The notes beneath the pieces were generated by a model, which had not been told where the DNA came from, made no database searches, and saw only the letters and a program-made list of their open reading frames with translations. This document shows positions 44,966-52,708 of a stretch of DNA of 64,000 nt, in pieces. The translations under genes were made by a program, and so were the position numbers. Numbering within the stretch: the stretch's first letter is position 1; each line of letters opens with the position of its first letter. The stretch covers positions 143,170-207,169 of the forward strand of contig SVMD01000002.1 in NCBI GenBank assembly GCA_015067615.1, read 5' to 3'. This stretch comes from Oscillospiraceae bacterium (lineage in GTDB: Bacteria; Bacillota; Clostridia; Oscillospirales; Oscillospiraceae).

Positions 44966-45724
44966 ATGCAATACACCGATCTGATCTTTGATCTCTACGG
45001 CACCCTGGTGGACATCCACACCGAGGAAAACGACCTGGTCTGGGAAAAGACTGCCTTTTACTTCGGCTTCTACGGTGCCCATTACACCGGAGAAAGCCTG
45101 AAAGCTGCCTTCCAGGCGGAGCTGAGGGCCCGGGAGGCCAAAGCGGGCCAGAGCTACGAGTGCTTCCCGGATATCCCCTTTGAGCAGGTGATGGCAGAGC
45201 TGTTTCGGGCCAAAGGGGTGGCGGAGAAGGCAGAGGAGCTGGGTTTCAATGCCGCCCAGCTGTTCCGGATTTGCTCCCTGGATTATGTAAACCTATATCC
45301 CGGAGTTCTGGATGCCCTGAAGGGGCTGCGGCAGCGGGGCCACCGGCTGTGGCTCCTGAGCAATGCCCAGCGGGCCTTCACCGCCTATGAGCTGCGGCTC
45401 CTGGGCCTGGGGGATCAGCTGGACGGCATCTACATCTCCTCGGACTACCGCTGCCGGAAGCCTGATGTGCGCTTTTACCAGGCGCTGATGGAGGCGCAGA
45501 ACCTCCGGGCAGAGAACTGCCTGATGATCGGCAACGATCTGGAAACGGATATCGCCGGGGCCAAGGCCGCAGGCCTTGCCACCCTCTACATGCACACGGA
45601 GCTGACGCCCCCGGACCAGCGCCCTGCGGACCCCCGCAAGCTTCCCGGCGTCCACCCCGGACCCCACTGGGAGGTGGAAGGTTCAGATTGGGCAAAGATT
45701 TCCGATCTGCTTGGCAAAATTTAA
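44966..45724 (+). CDS. HAD superfamily hydrolase (subfamily IA)
   Basis: The 252-residue protein carries motif I DLIFDLYGTLVD, motif II WLLSNAQRAF, the Lys in CRKPDVRFY and motif IV IGNDLETDIAGAKAAG. These are the full HAD catalytic set for an Asp-phosphate phosphatase. The cap domain is helical. AAAGGAGAAA precedes the ATG. A possible -10 (TACAAT, 44942-44947) lies just outside the repeat end. The substrate is unknown. Confidence 0.85.
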   Translation: MQYTDLIFDLYGTLVDIHTEENDLVWEKTAFYFGFYGAHYTGESLKAAFQAELRAREAKAGQSYECFPDIPFEQVMAELFRAKGVAEKAEELGFNAAQLFRICSLDYVNLYPGVLDALKGLRQRGHRLWLLSNAQRAFTAYELRLLGLGDQLDGIYISSDYRCRKPDVRFYQALMEAQNLRAENCLMIGNDLETDIAGAKAAGLATLYMHTELTPPDQRPADPRKLPGVHPGPHWEVEGSDWAKISDLLGKI

Positions 45725-45750
45725 GTCGAAAACTTGTCCATAATGCCAAG

Positions 45751-45779
45751 TTGACGGAAATGCCTTCCATACTTATAAT
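45751..45779 (+). promoter_or_regulatory. Promoter of the Gate-domain protein gene
   Basis: TTGACG (45751-45756), 17-base spacer, TATAAT (45774-45779). Confidence 0.82.
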
Positions 45780-45813
45780 GATGTGGATTCTATAATAAGG
45801 AGGAGTATGGTCT

Positions 45814-46983
45814 ATGGATAAGAAACAGCCAAAGATCTACCCCACGCAAAAAAAGGTTCTGGACAAGGAAGTATTTATCTTCCTGGCCCTGTTTCTGGCA
45901 TTCTTCTGCTATCTGGGCAGTGAGATGGGCGTTGCCAATATGCTCAACACCCTGATGAACACCGCCTACAAGCTGCTGATGGAGACGGTCCTGTACATTA
46001 TGGCCATCGCCGTGCTGGCGGGCGCCATTTCCGCCCTGTTCTCCGAGTTCGGCGTCATCGCCCTGCTGAATAAGCTCCTGTCTCCCGTGGTCGAGCTGCT
46101 CTACGGCCTTCCCGGTGCCAGCGCCGTGGGCATTTTCACCACCTACCTGTCCGACAATCCCGCCATCCTGACCCTGGCTGACGACAGCAATTTCCGCCGC
46201 TACTTCAAGAAGTATCAGCTGCCCGCCCTGACCAACATCGGTACCTCCTTCGGCATGGGCCTGATCATCACCACCTTCATGCTGGGCCTGGGCCGGAATT
46301 TCGGCACCGCTGTGCTGGTGGGCAACCTGGGTGCCATCATCGGCAGTATCGTGTCCACCCGGCTGATGCTCAGCTGCACCAAGAAGCTCTACGGCAAGGA
46401 TGCTCCCTGCGAGGTCTCCGACGACGGCGAGGTCATCGACATCCACCACTACCGGGTGGTCCGGGATGAAAGCACAGCCCGCCGTTTCATGGACGCCATT
46501 CTGGAAGGCGGCAAGACCGGCGTGGACATGGGCCTCAGCGTCATTCCCGGTGTGCTGATCATCTGTACCCTGGTGCTGATGCTGACCAACGGCATGCCCG
46601 ACGGCGGCTACTCCGGCGGTGCCTACGAGGGCGTTGCTCTGCTGCCCTGGCTGGGCAATAAGCTGTCCTTCATCATCCAGCCCCTCTTCGGCTTCTCCAG
46701 CCCCGAGGGCATCTCCGTGCCCATCACCGCCCTGGGCGCCGCCGGTGCCGCCATCGGTATCGTGGAGCGTCTGGTGATGCTGCGGCTGGCAGGCCCCCAC
46801 GACGTGGCCGTGTTTACCGCCATGTGCATGTGCTGGAGCGGCTACCTGAGCACCCACGTTGCCATGATGGACGCCCTGAAGAGCAGCCACCTCACCGGCA
46901 AGGCCATCCTCTGCCACACCATCGGAGGCCTGTGCGCAGGTGTCTCGGCAAACCTGCTGTTCCAGCTGTTCTCCATGTTCTAA
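45814..46983 (+). CDS. Gate-domain (nucleoside recognition, YjiH-like) membrane protein
   Basis: The 389-residue protein has eight to ten hydrophobic segments. SPVVELLYGLPGASAVGIFT and the matching IIQPLFGFSSPEGISVPITA are the paired half-membrane motifs of the Gate/nucleoside-recognition family, known from SpmA/SpmB and nucleoside transporters. A cytoplasmic loop (CEVSDDGEVIDIHHYRVVRD) separates the halves. GGAGGAGTATGGTCT precedes the ATG. It resembles YjiH-type proteins, which are predicted transporters. The substrate is unknown. Confidence 0.8.
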   Translation: MDKKQPKIYPTQKKVLDKEVFIFLALFLAFFCYLGSEMGVANMLNTLMNTAYKLLMETVLYIMAIAVLAGAISALFSEFGVIALLNKLLSPVVELLYGLPGASAVGIFTTYLSDNPAILTLADDSNFRRYFKKYQLPALTNIGTSFGMGLIITTFMLGLGRNFGTAVLVGNLGAIIGSIVSTRLMLSCTKKLYGKDAPCEVSDDGEVIDIHHYRVVRDESTARRFMDAILEGGKTGVDMGLSVIPGVLIICTLVLMLTNGMPDGGYSGGAYEGVALLPWLGNKLSFIIQPLFGFSSPEGISVPITALGAAGAAIGIVERLVMLRLAGPHDVAVFTAMCMCWSGYLSTHVAMMDALKSSHLTGKAILCHTIGGLCAGVSANLLFQLFSMF

Positions 46984-47044
46984 ATCCGCACCCCCGGTCC
47001 AGGAAGGACCGGGGGGCTTGTCCGTAAGATATAAATAAATGTCC

Positions 47045-47073
47045 TTGACAAGAAAACGTTCTGGTGTTATACT
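47045..47073 (+). promoter_or_regulatory. trpB promoter
   Basis: TTGACA (47045-47050), 17-base spacer, TATACT (47068-47073), directly before the T-box leader. Confidence 0.88.
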
Positions 47074-47084
47074 GAGTCCAACCG

Positions 47085-47357
47085 AATAGCCAAACCGTTG
47101 AAGCGGAGATAAGGTTGTTTATGCCCCCACAGAGAGCCTGCGGTGCTGAGAGTCAGGTGGGATACAGGGCAGCAAATGGACCGCTGAGGGCGCACGGAAA
47201 TCCCATTGGGAGAGTATTCTGCGACGTGGGGGCATACGTCAGTTGCCGGGGATATGCAGGTATCCCGCAAGGGCACGGATCAAACCGTGAAGCAGGGTGG
47301 CACCGCGGAAATGTACATTTTCGCCCCTGACAGAGGATTTCTGTCAGGGCGTTTTTT
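47085..47357 (+). promoter_or_regulatory. Tryptophan T-box riboswitch
   Basis: The T-box core AGGGTGGCACCGCGG is exact at 47294-47308. Stem I appears to close by AGCGG (47102-47106) with CCGCT (47181-47185), and just before the closing strand lies AAATGGA with UGG (47177-47179) as the specifier, meaning tRNA-Trp. The terminator CGCCCCTGACAG (47322-47333) with CTGTCAGGGCG (47341-47351) and six T completes the switch. Uncharged tRNA-Trp should favour antitermination and trpB expression. Confidence 0.9.
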
Positions 47358-47375
47358 ATTTCAGGAGGTATTTTT

Positions 47376-48593
47376 ATGCTGTTCAATGGAATCGATTTTG
47401 ATACTTATTTCAAATACTATCCCAATCAGGAGGGCTACTTCGGCCGTTACGGCGGCGTGTATGTGGACGATGAGCTGAAGGCCGCCATGGCGGAGATCAC
47501 CGAGGCCTATTTCACCATCTGCAAGTCCCGGAAGTTCATCGCCGAGCTGCGCCGGATCCGTAAGGAGTTCCAGGGCCGCCCCACCCCCATCTCCCACCTG
47601 GAGCGGCTGTCCAACAAGCTGGGCAACGTGCAGCTGTATGTCAAGCGTGAGGACCTGAACCACACCGGCGCCCACAAGCTGAACCACTGCATGGGCGAAG
47701 CCTTGCTTGCCAAGTACATGGGCAAGAAGAAGGTCATCGCCGAGACCGGCGCCGGCCAGCATGGCGTGGCCCTGGCCACCGCCGCCGCCTACTTCGGCCT
47801 GGAGTGCGACATCTACATGGGCAGCGTGGACATCAAGAAGCAGGCTCCCAACGTGGCCCGGATGAAGATCCTGGGCGCCAACGTCATCGAGGTCACCGAG
47901 GGTCTGGCAACCCTGAAGGAGGCCGTGGACGCCGCCTTCGCCGCCTACGCCCATGAATATAAGGACGCCATCTACTGCATCGGCTCCGTGCTGGGACCCC
48001 ATCCCTTCCCCATGATGGTCCGTGATTTCCAGCATGTGGTGGGCGAGGAGGCCCGGGAACAGTTCATCGAAATGACCGGCGAGCTCCCCGACGCCATCGT
48101 GGCCTGCGTGGGCGGCGGCTCCAACGCGGCCGGCTTCTTCTCCGGCTTCCTGAATGACCCCGTGAAGATCTACGGCATCGAGCCCCTGGGCCGGGGCGAG
48201 AAGCTGGGTGACCACGCCGCCTCCCTGAAGTACGGCACCGAGGGCATCATGCACGGCTTCAACTCCATCATGCTGAAGGATGAAAACGGTGAGCCCGCCC
48301 CCGTCTACTCCGTGGCCTCCGGTCTGGACTATCCCTCCTCCGGTCCCGAGCATGCCTTCCTGCGGGACCTGGGCCGTGTCCAGTACGACGTGATCAACGA
48401 CGAGGAGACCATCGATGCCTTCTTCACCCTGTCCCGGATGGAGGGCATTATCCCCGCCATCGAAAGCGCCCACGCGGTGGCCTACGGCATGAAGCTGGCC
48501 AAGACCATGGGCACCGGCTCCGTCCTCATCAACCTCTCCGGCCGCGGCGACAAGGATATGGACTACGTCCTGGAAAACTACGGCATCCGCTAA
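47376..48593 (+). CDS. trpB: Tryptophan synthase beta chain
   Basis: TrpB joins indole and serine to tryptophan with PLP. The 405-residue product shows [36 protein letters not shown], the PLP lysine motif [48 protein letters not shown] and a Ser-containing NLSGRGDKD. No trpA or other trp gene flanks it, so it may salvage indole. The Trp T-box before it gives clear regulation. TTCAGGAGG supports the start. Confidence 0.95.
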   Translation: MLFNGIDFDTYFKYYPNQEGYFGRYGGVYVDDELKAAMAEITEAYFTICKSRKFIAELRRIRKEFQGRPTPISHLERLSNKLGNVQLYVKREDLNHTGAHKLNHCMGEALLAKYMGKKKVIAETGAGQHGVALATAAAYFGLECDIYMGSVDIKKQAPNVARMKILGANVIEVTEGLATLKEAVDAAFAAYAHEYKDAIYCIGSVLGPHPFPMMVRDFQHVVGEEAREQFIEMTGELPDAIVACVGGGSNAAGFFSGFLNDPVKIYGIEPLGRGEKLGDHAASLKYGTEGIMHGFNSIMLKDENGEPAPVYSVASGLDYPSSGPEHAFLRDLGRVQYDVINDEETIDAFFTLSRMEGIIPAIESAHAVAYGMKLAKTMGTGSVLINLSGRGDKDMDYVLENYGIR

Positions 48594-48653
48594 ATGAATC
48601 CGCCCGGAACATTGTCTCCCGGTAAACAATAAATTGGCATAGCGGTCAAACAA

Positions 48654-48684
48654 TACCCCCCTCCGGGGTTTCCGGAGGGGGGTA
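48654..48684. terminator. Bidirectional terminator between convergent genes
   Basis: TACCCCCCTCCGG and CCGGAGGGGGGTA with a GGTTT loop, between trpB (plus) and the lipid kinase (minus). The T run is poor on either side. Confidence 0.6.
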
Positions 48685-48690
48685 TGTACG

Positions 48691-49617
48691 TTATACCGTC
48701 AATTCTTCCTTCACCGCGAAGCTGAGGCCCCGGGGATAGAAGAAACGCAGCTTCTCCTGGGCGATGGCAAATTCCACCTCTTTGGCAAAGAGGGCTTCGC
48801 CGTCCACGTTCACGGGAACCTCCTTGTCGCAGGTGATCTTCAGCTTGTCGGTTTTGAAGTGCCGGACCAGGTGGCCCAGCTGCTTATACTGGCCGTTTTT
48901 GTACTTGCCGATGATGCCGGGGACCTGGGGCAGATGCACCTTATCCACCAGCAGCACGTCCAGCAGGCCGTCGGTGGGGTCCGCCTCGGGGACAGGATTG
49001 AAGCCGCCGCCGTAGAACCGGCCGTTGCAGGCGCAGACGAAGGTAAATTCTCCGTCGATTTTTTCGCCGCCGATTTCCACCACATAGTGCTCGCTGATGC
49101 CCTTGCACAGGTTCACCACCGTGGAGGCGGCGTAGGCCTTGAAGCCATGGAGGAAGGGCAGACGCTTGTAGCGGCTGACGTCGGTGCCAATCCGGGCGTC
49201 CAGGCCCACGGAGCAGATGTTCAGGGCCCGGGTGTCATTGCAGCGGATCAGATCGAAGGTCACTTCTTCCGCATCCAGCAGCCGTTCCAGGTCAAAAAAG
49301 GCCTTGGGATCGTCAAAAAGTTTGACGAAATCGTTGCCGCTGCCGCCGGAAAAGACGGTGACGGACACATTGTCGTATCCGGCAGCGCCGTCGGCCACCT
49401 CGTTTAAGGTGCCGTCACCGCCGCAGGCGTAGATTTTATATTCCTTGCCGGTTTCCGCGGCAGCCCGGGCCAGACGGCGGCAGTCCCCGGGGGCCTGGGA
49501 AATCTGGATCCGGTAGTGCAGGTCCCGGCTTTCGCAGGCGGCTTTGATTTTCTCCCGGTATTCTTCGGTGCGGTTGCGGCTGCCCGCCGCAGGGTTGATG
49601 ATGAATAAATGCGTCAT
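48691..49617 (-). CDS. Diacylglycerol/lipid kinase family protein (YegS-like)
   Basis: The 308-residue protein has the kinase pattern FIINPAAGSRN, YACGGDGTLNEVADGAAGY with the GGDGT nucleotide motif, and FSGGSGNDFVKLF. A C-terminal beta sandwich includes FVCACNGRFYGGGFNPVPEA. The family phosphorylates diacylglycerol or related lipids (DgkB, YegS), feeding phospholipid turnover. ATG at 49617 has CGGAGTGA upstream; a longer frame covers repeat sequence. Monocistronic. Confidence 0.9.
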   Translation of the reverse strand: MTHLFIINPAAGSRNRTEEYREKIKAACESRDLHYRIQISQAPGDCRRLARAAAETGKEYKIYACGGDGTLNEVADGAAGYDNVSVTVFSGGSGNDFVKLFDDPKAFFDLERLLDAEEVTFDLIRCNDTRALNICSVGLDARIGTDVSRYKRLPFLHGFKAYAASTVVNLCKGISEHYVVEIGGEKIDGEFTFVCACNGRFYGGGFNPVPEADPTDGLLDVLLVDKVHLPQVPGIIGKYKNGQYKQLGHLVRHFKTDKLKITCDKEVPVNVDGEALFAKEVEFAIAQEKLRFFYPRGLSFAVKEELTV

Positions 49618-49635
49618 GTATTTCACTCCGTATTG

Positions 49636-49751
49636 TAGTTGAGAGTGGATAGTGGAGAGTTGATAGTAAAGGTATCCCCTTTGGGGATCATTTTTATTCG
49701 TCGGCTTTGCCGACACATTAACTATCAACTATAAACTATCAACTCTCAACT
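49636..49751. repeat. AT-rich inverted repeat (TTGAGAGT / ACTCTCAA type)
   Basis: GTTGAGAGTGGATAGTGGAG and TTGATAGT face ACTATCAACTATAAACTATC and AACTCTCAAC, with CCCCTTTGGGG and CGTCGGCTTTGCCGAC hairpins between. It is unlike family A. It separates two minus-strand genes; the promoter of neither was recognised here. Confidence 0.7.
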
Positions 49752-49753
49752 GC

Positions 49754-50881
49754 TCACTTTTTCCGTTTATTGTCAGTGAACATATAGTAGTCACACTTGA
49801 TCTTGCCGTTGTAGAATTTGCGCTTCTTGTCGGCACGCTTGCCGAAGTAATGCTCAAATTCCGGCTCGGAGGTGATGACGTACTTTTTCCACTCGTTGGC
49901 AAATTTCAGGTGGCGGCCCAGAGCGGAGTAGAGCCGCTGGGCGCTCTGCTGCTCCATCATCCGTTCACCGTAGGGCGGGTTGCAGACGATGATGCCGGAG
50001 TCCGTGGGCAGGGGCATCTTGGTGGCGTCGCCGTCCTTGAAGGTGACGCAGTCGGAAACGCCTGCCTTTCTTGCGTTGGCGAAGGACAGGGAAACGCAGG
50101 CGGGGTCCGCGTCGGAGCCCACGATCTGATACTTGCCGTGGAACTCCTTGTCCTTGGCCTCGGTCTTGACCTCTTCCCAGATGTCCTTGGGCATCCAGGG
50201 ATATTCCTCGGCGGCAAAATGCCGGTTCAGGCCCGGAGCCCGGTTTTTGGCAATGAGGGCGGCCTCGATGGGAATGGTTCCGGAGCCGCAGAAGGGGTCC
50301 CAGAAGTATTCTCTGCCCCGGTAGCGGGTCAGCTGGATCATACCGGCGGCCAAGGTTTCGTGCAGCGGCGCGTCGTTGCCCACGGCCCGGTAGCCCCGCT
50401 TGTGCAGGCCGGGGCCGGAGGTATCCAGGGACAATGTCACCTGGTCATTCAGGATGGTGAAGTGCAGCTGGAACTTGACCCCGGTTTCGGGGAGCCAGGA
50501 AACGCCGTACTTTTCGCCCAGGCGCTTGGAAGCCGCCTTCTTGATGATGGCCTGGCAGTCGGACACGCTCATGAGCTGGGAATTCAGGCAGTGGCCCTTC
50601 ACCGGGAACTGGCCGTCCTTGGGAATGTAGTCCTCCAGGTTGGCGTGGTAGACTCCCTGGAACAGCTCTTCAAAGCTCTTGGCCGTGAACTGGGCCAGGA
50701 CGATCATCACCCGCTCACCGGTCCGCAGGCAGATATTGGCCTTGGCCAGGGCGGTCTCGTCGCCGGTGAAGAACACCCGGCGGTCCTCCACCCGGACGTT
50801 CTCCATATTCATTCTTCTCAGTTCATCACCGGCCAGGCCCTCCAGGCCAAACAGGGTGGGAACAACAAATTCGATTTTCAT
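49754..50881 (-). CDS. THUMP-domain RNA methyltransferase (RlmL N-terminal type)
   Basis: The 375-residue protein begins MKIEFVVPTLFGLEGLAGDE, includes a THUMP domain (VKGHCLNSQLMSVSDCQAI) and a Rossmann methyltransferase with FWDPFCGSGTIPIEAALIA and the catalytic NPPYGER. Such proteins make N2-methylguanosine in 23S rRNA or tRNA. GGAGG precedes the ATG at 50881. The frame continues upstream without a stop through a repeat arm into a DUF559 nuclease frame, so a 541-residue fusion is possible; the good internal ribosome binding site argues that the enzyme is made alone. Confidence 0.88.
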   Translation of the reverse strand: MKIEFVVPTLFGLEGLAGDELRRMNMENVRVEDRRVFFTGDETALAKANICLRTGERVMIVLAQFTAKSFEELFQGVYHANLEDYIPKDGQFPVKGHCLNSQLMSVSDCQAIIKKAASKRLGEKYGVSWLPETGVKFQLHFTILNDQVTLSLDTSGPGLHKRGYRAVGNDAPLHETLAAGMIQLTRYRGREYFWDPFCGSGTIPIEAALIAKNRAPGLNRHFAAEEYPWMPKDIWEEVKTEAKDKEFHGKYQIVGSDADPACVSLSFANARKAGVSDCVTFKDGDATKMPLPTDSGIIVCNPPYGERMMEQQSAQRLYSALGRHLKFANEWKKYVITSEPEFEHYFGKRADKKRKFYNGKIKCDYYMFTDNKRKK

Positions 50882-51379
50882 ATTTCCTCCAAATTTTGGC
50901 GGCGCAGCCGCAATACCTTCCCCCTGGGGGGAAGGTGCCCCCAAAGGGGGCGGATGAGGGGACCGCACCTTCGTATAGTATTCAGTTGACAGGGCTCTGC
51001 GTCCGGTTCCGAAAGGCGCAGCCCCCTGACAGTAACGTTCTTTCACAGCCAAATCGATCATTTGGCACACATCGTCAAAGCGTTTCAGAACATCTTCGTT
51101 GGAAAACCGCAGAATTTCCAGCCCCAATGTCCTCAGATGGCCAGACCGAAGCCGGTCATATTCCATTCCTGTGGAATCATAATGCTGAGAACCATCCAGT
51201 TCCACAACAAGCCTTGCTTTAGCGCAGTAGAAATCGACAATGTATCGGTCAAATGGACATTGTCTGCGGAATTGCACCAGATATTTTCGCAAAAATTTAT
51301 ACCAGAGCAGATTTTCTTCCTTCGTTGCTTCTTTCCGCAGTTTTTGCACGTATTGCTTCAGATGTTCGTTTCTTTCCAT
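50882..51379 (-). CDS. DUF559 (Vsr-like) endonuclease domain, no stop before the downstream gene
   Basis: The first 115 residues match DUF559, a PD-(D/E)xK nuclease family related to very-short-patch repair endonucleases: ATKEENLLWYKFLRKYLVQF, RRQCPFDRYIVDFYCAKARL, VVELDGSQHYD and TLGLEILRFSNEDVLKRFDD. The candidate catalytic acids are Asp in VDF and Glu-Leu-Asp. The next 50 residues (RSPHPPPLGAPSPQGEG) are encoded by the repeat arm. No stop intervenes before the methyltransferase ATG at 50881, so it is either fused or read through. No clear ribosome binding site precedes the ATG. Function in this cell is unknown. Confidence 0.75.
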
Positions 51380-51447
51380 AATTTACGACATCGAGGGTGA
51401 TTCCCCTCATCCGGCCCTTCGGGCCACCTTCCCCCCAGGGGGAAGGT
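50915..51447. repeat. Palindromic element carrying a DUF559 frame
   Basis: The left arm 50915-50936 and right arm 51426-51447 (each built on CCTTCCCCC and GGGGGAAGG) are exact inverses of 22 bases. GATGAGGGGAC and TCCCCTCATC continue the symmetry inside. The same arms occur without a gene in copy 1 (575-880). The DUF559 frame lies between the arms. Confidence 0.8.
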
Positions 51448-51993
51448 TTAGGGGATGATCTTACTCTTCTTCAAATATCTCTCTTCCTCAGAGAACACGC
51501 AGCCGCAGTATTTCTGCATATAGAACCCATGCTCCCGGGCGAAGGTCTGGCCGTCCCTGAAGTAGGGCCGGAAGTCCCGGTAGAGAAACTCTACGCCATA
51601 CTCATGGGCTGCCCGCTCCGCCACCTCACGCATCAGCTCGTGGTTCTGGTAGGGGGAGATGAACAGGGATGAGGTGAAGCTGTCGAAGCCCCCCTCTGCC
51701 GCCTGCCGGGCGGTCTCGAAAAGCCGCATCTCATAGCACTTGACGCAGCGTCCCGCGATATCGGGAGCCACCTCCCGGACGAAGGGCCGCAGGCCGTAGT
51801 CATTGCGCTCGATGACCGGCAGCTCAATGGTCTGGGCATAGTCCCGCAGACAGTTACGCCGGGAGCGGTACTCGGTGAAGGGATGGATATTGGGATTGTA
51901 CCAGAAACCGGTAACTTCAAGCCCATCGGTGCGCAGCACCTCGATGGGCTGGTTGGCGCAGGGAGCGCAGCAGATGTGGAGCAGTGTCTTCAT
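51448..51993 (-). CDS. queH: Epoxyqueuosine reductase QueH
   Basis: QueH catalyses the last step of queuosine synthesis in tRNA and replaces QueG in many anaerobes. The 181-residue protein has the iron-sulfur and metal cysteines HICCAPC, RCVKCYEMRL and YCGCVFSEEERY, with FYNPNIHPFTEY-like WYNPNIHPFTEYRSRR. AGGAATT precedes the ATG at 51993. Its stop codon touches the right arm of the DUF559 element, so the element abuts the gene end. Confidence 0.93.
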   Translation of the reverse strand: MKTLLHICCAPCANQPIEVLRTDGLEVTGFWYNPNIHPFTEYRSRRNCLRDYAQTIELPVIERNDYGLRPFVREVAPDIAGRCVKCYEMRLFETARQAAEGGFDSFTSSLFISPYQNHELMREVAERAAHEYGVEFLYRDFRPYFRDGQTFAREHGFYMQKYCGCVFSEEERYLKKSKIIP

Positions 51994-52078
51994 AATTCCT
52001 CCAAGAAAAAAGGGCAAAACTCTAACAAATACAGTATATCATGGTTATTTTTCCATTTCAAGGCATGGTTTATCACAA

Positions 52079-52107
52079 AAATCAGCCCCCTCGAAAGAGG
52101 GGGCTGT
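52079..52107 (-). terminator. Terminator of the S26-type peptidase gene
   Basis: CAGCCCCCTC, GAAA loop, GAGGGGGCTG; on the minus strand it is followed by ATTTTTGTG. Confidence 0.85.
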
Positions 52108-52122
52108 GCAATGTGCAAGGTT

Positions 52123-52593
52123 TTATTGGCCTGCTTCCTCTGCCGGGGGAGACTTTTTCCGGAACAGGGCCAGCAATTTGGCAATCTGGGGCCGCCACCG
52201 GGCCAGCCGCAGCCAGGGCACCGCGAAAAACCACCACCGGAAGGAGCCGGGACGGCAGGTTTCCTCCCCAATCCGCACGAAGGCCACCTTCGCCCGGAGC
52301 TGACTCTGATCCACAGGCTCCGGCGTCATTTGACTGTCCCCCAGCAGCAGGAATTTTTCCTGGGGGAGAATTTTATAGATCCGGTGCAGCACATACTGGC
52401 CGTTTGCCCGCTGATATAGCACAATATCTCCCCGCTTCAGCTTTTCCGGCAGCTGCACCAGGTAGGCAAAGTCGGCGTTTCGCAGAAAGGGCCGCATGCT
52501 GACGCCCTTCACCGGCACCGGCACATTTTCATGGCCCTCCCGGATCATCAGGCACACCGCGTCCAGGTATTTATTGGTATCCAAAACCGCCAT
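52123..52593 (-). CDS. S24/S26 family signal peptidase-like protein
   Basis: The 156-residue protein shows VPVKGVSMRPFLRNAD with the nucleophile Ser and RGDIVLYQRANGQYVLHRIY, where His takes the place of the catalytic Lys, as in SipW/archaeal-type signal peptidases. There is no N-terminal membrane span; a hydrophobic, Trp-rich segment (FRWWFFAVPWLRLARW) near the C-terminus may anchor it. In Clostridia such genes often stand near peptide-maturation genes, but none is seen here. AGGAGTGAAG precedes the start. Substrate unknown. Confidence 0.75.
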   Translation of the reverse strand: MAVLDTNKYLDAVCLMIREGHENVPVPVKGVSMRPFLRNADFAYLVQLPEKLKRGDIVLYQRANGQYVLHRIYKILPQEKFLLLGDSQMTPEPVDQSQLRAKVAFVRIGEETCRPGSFRWWFFAVPWLRLARWRPQIAKLLALFRKKSPPAEEAGQ

Positions 52594-52614
52594 TTTTCTT
52601 CACTCCTTTTTTTC

Positions 52615-52643
52615 ATCATATCGGTTTTCTTCCGGTTTGTCAA
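52615..52643 (-). promoter_or_regulatory. Promoter of the S26-type peptidase gene
   Basis: Minus strand: TTGACA (52643-52638), 17-base spacer, TATGAT (52620-52615). Its -35 lies six bases from that of the divergent promoter. Confidence 0.75.
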
Positions 52644-52648
52644 CTTCA

Positions 52649-52677
52649 TTGACATCTGTCCGCCACCGGGATATAAT
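52649..52677 (+). promoter_or_regulatory. Promoter of the PLP enzyme gene
   Basis: TTGACA (52649-52654), 17-base spacer, TATAAT (52672-52677), consensus, back to back with the minus-strand promoter. Confidence 0.88.
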
Positions 52678-52708
52678 GGGTAAAAATCCTGTTTTAAGGA
52701 GCGATATT

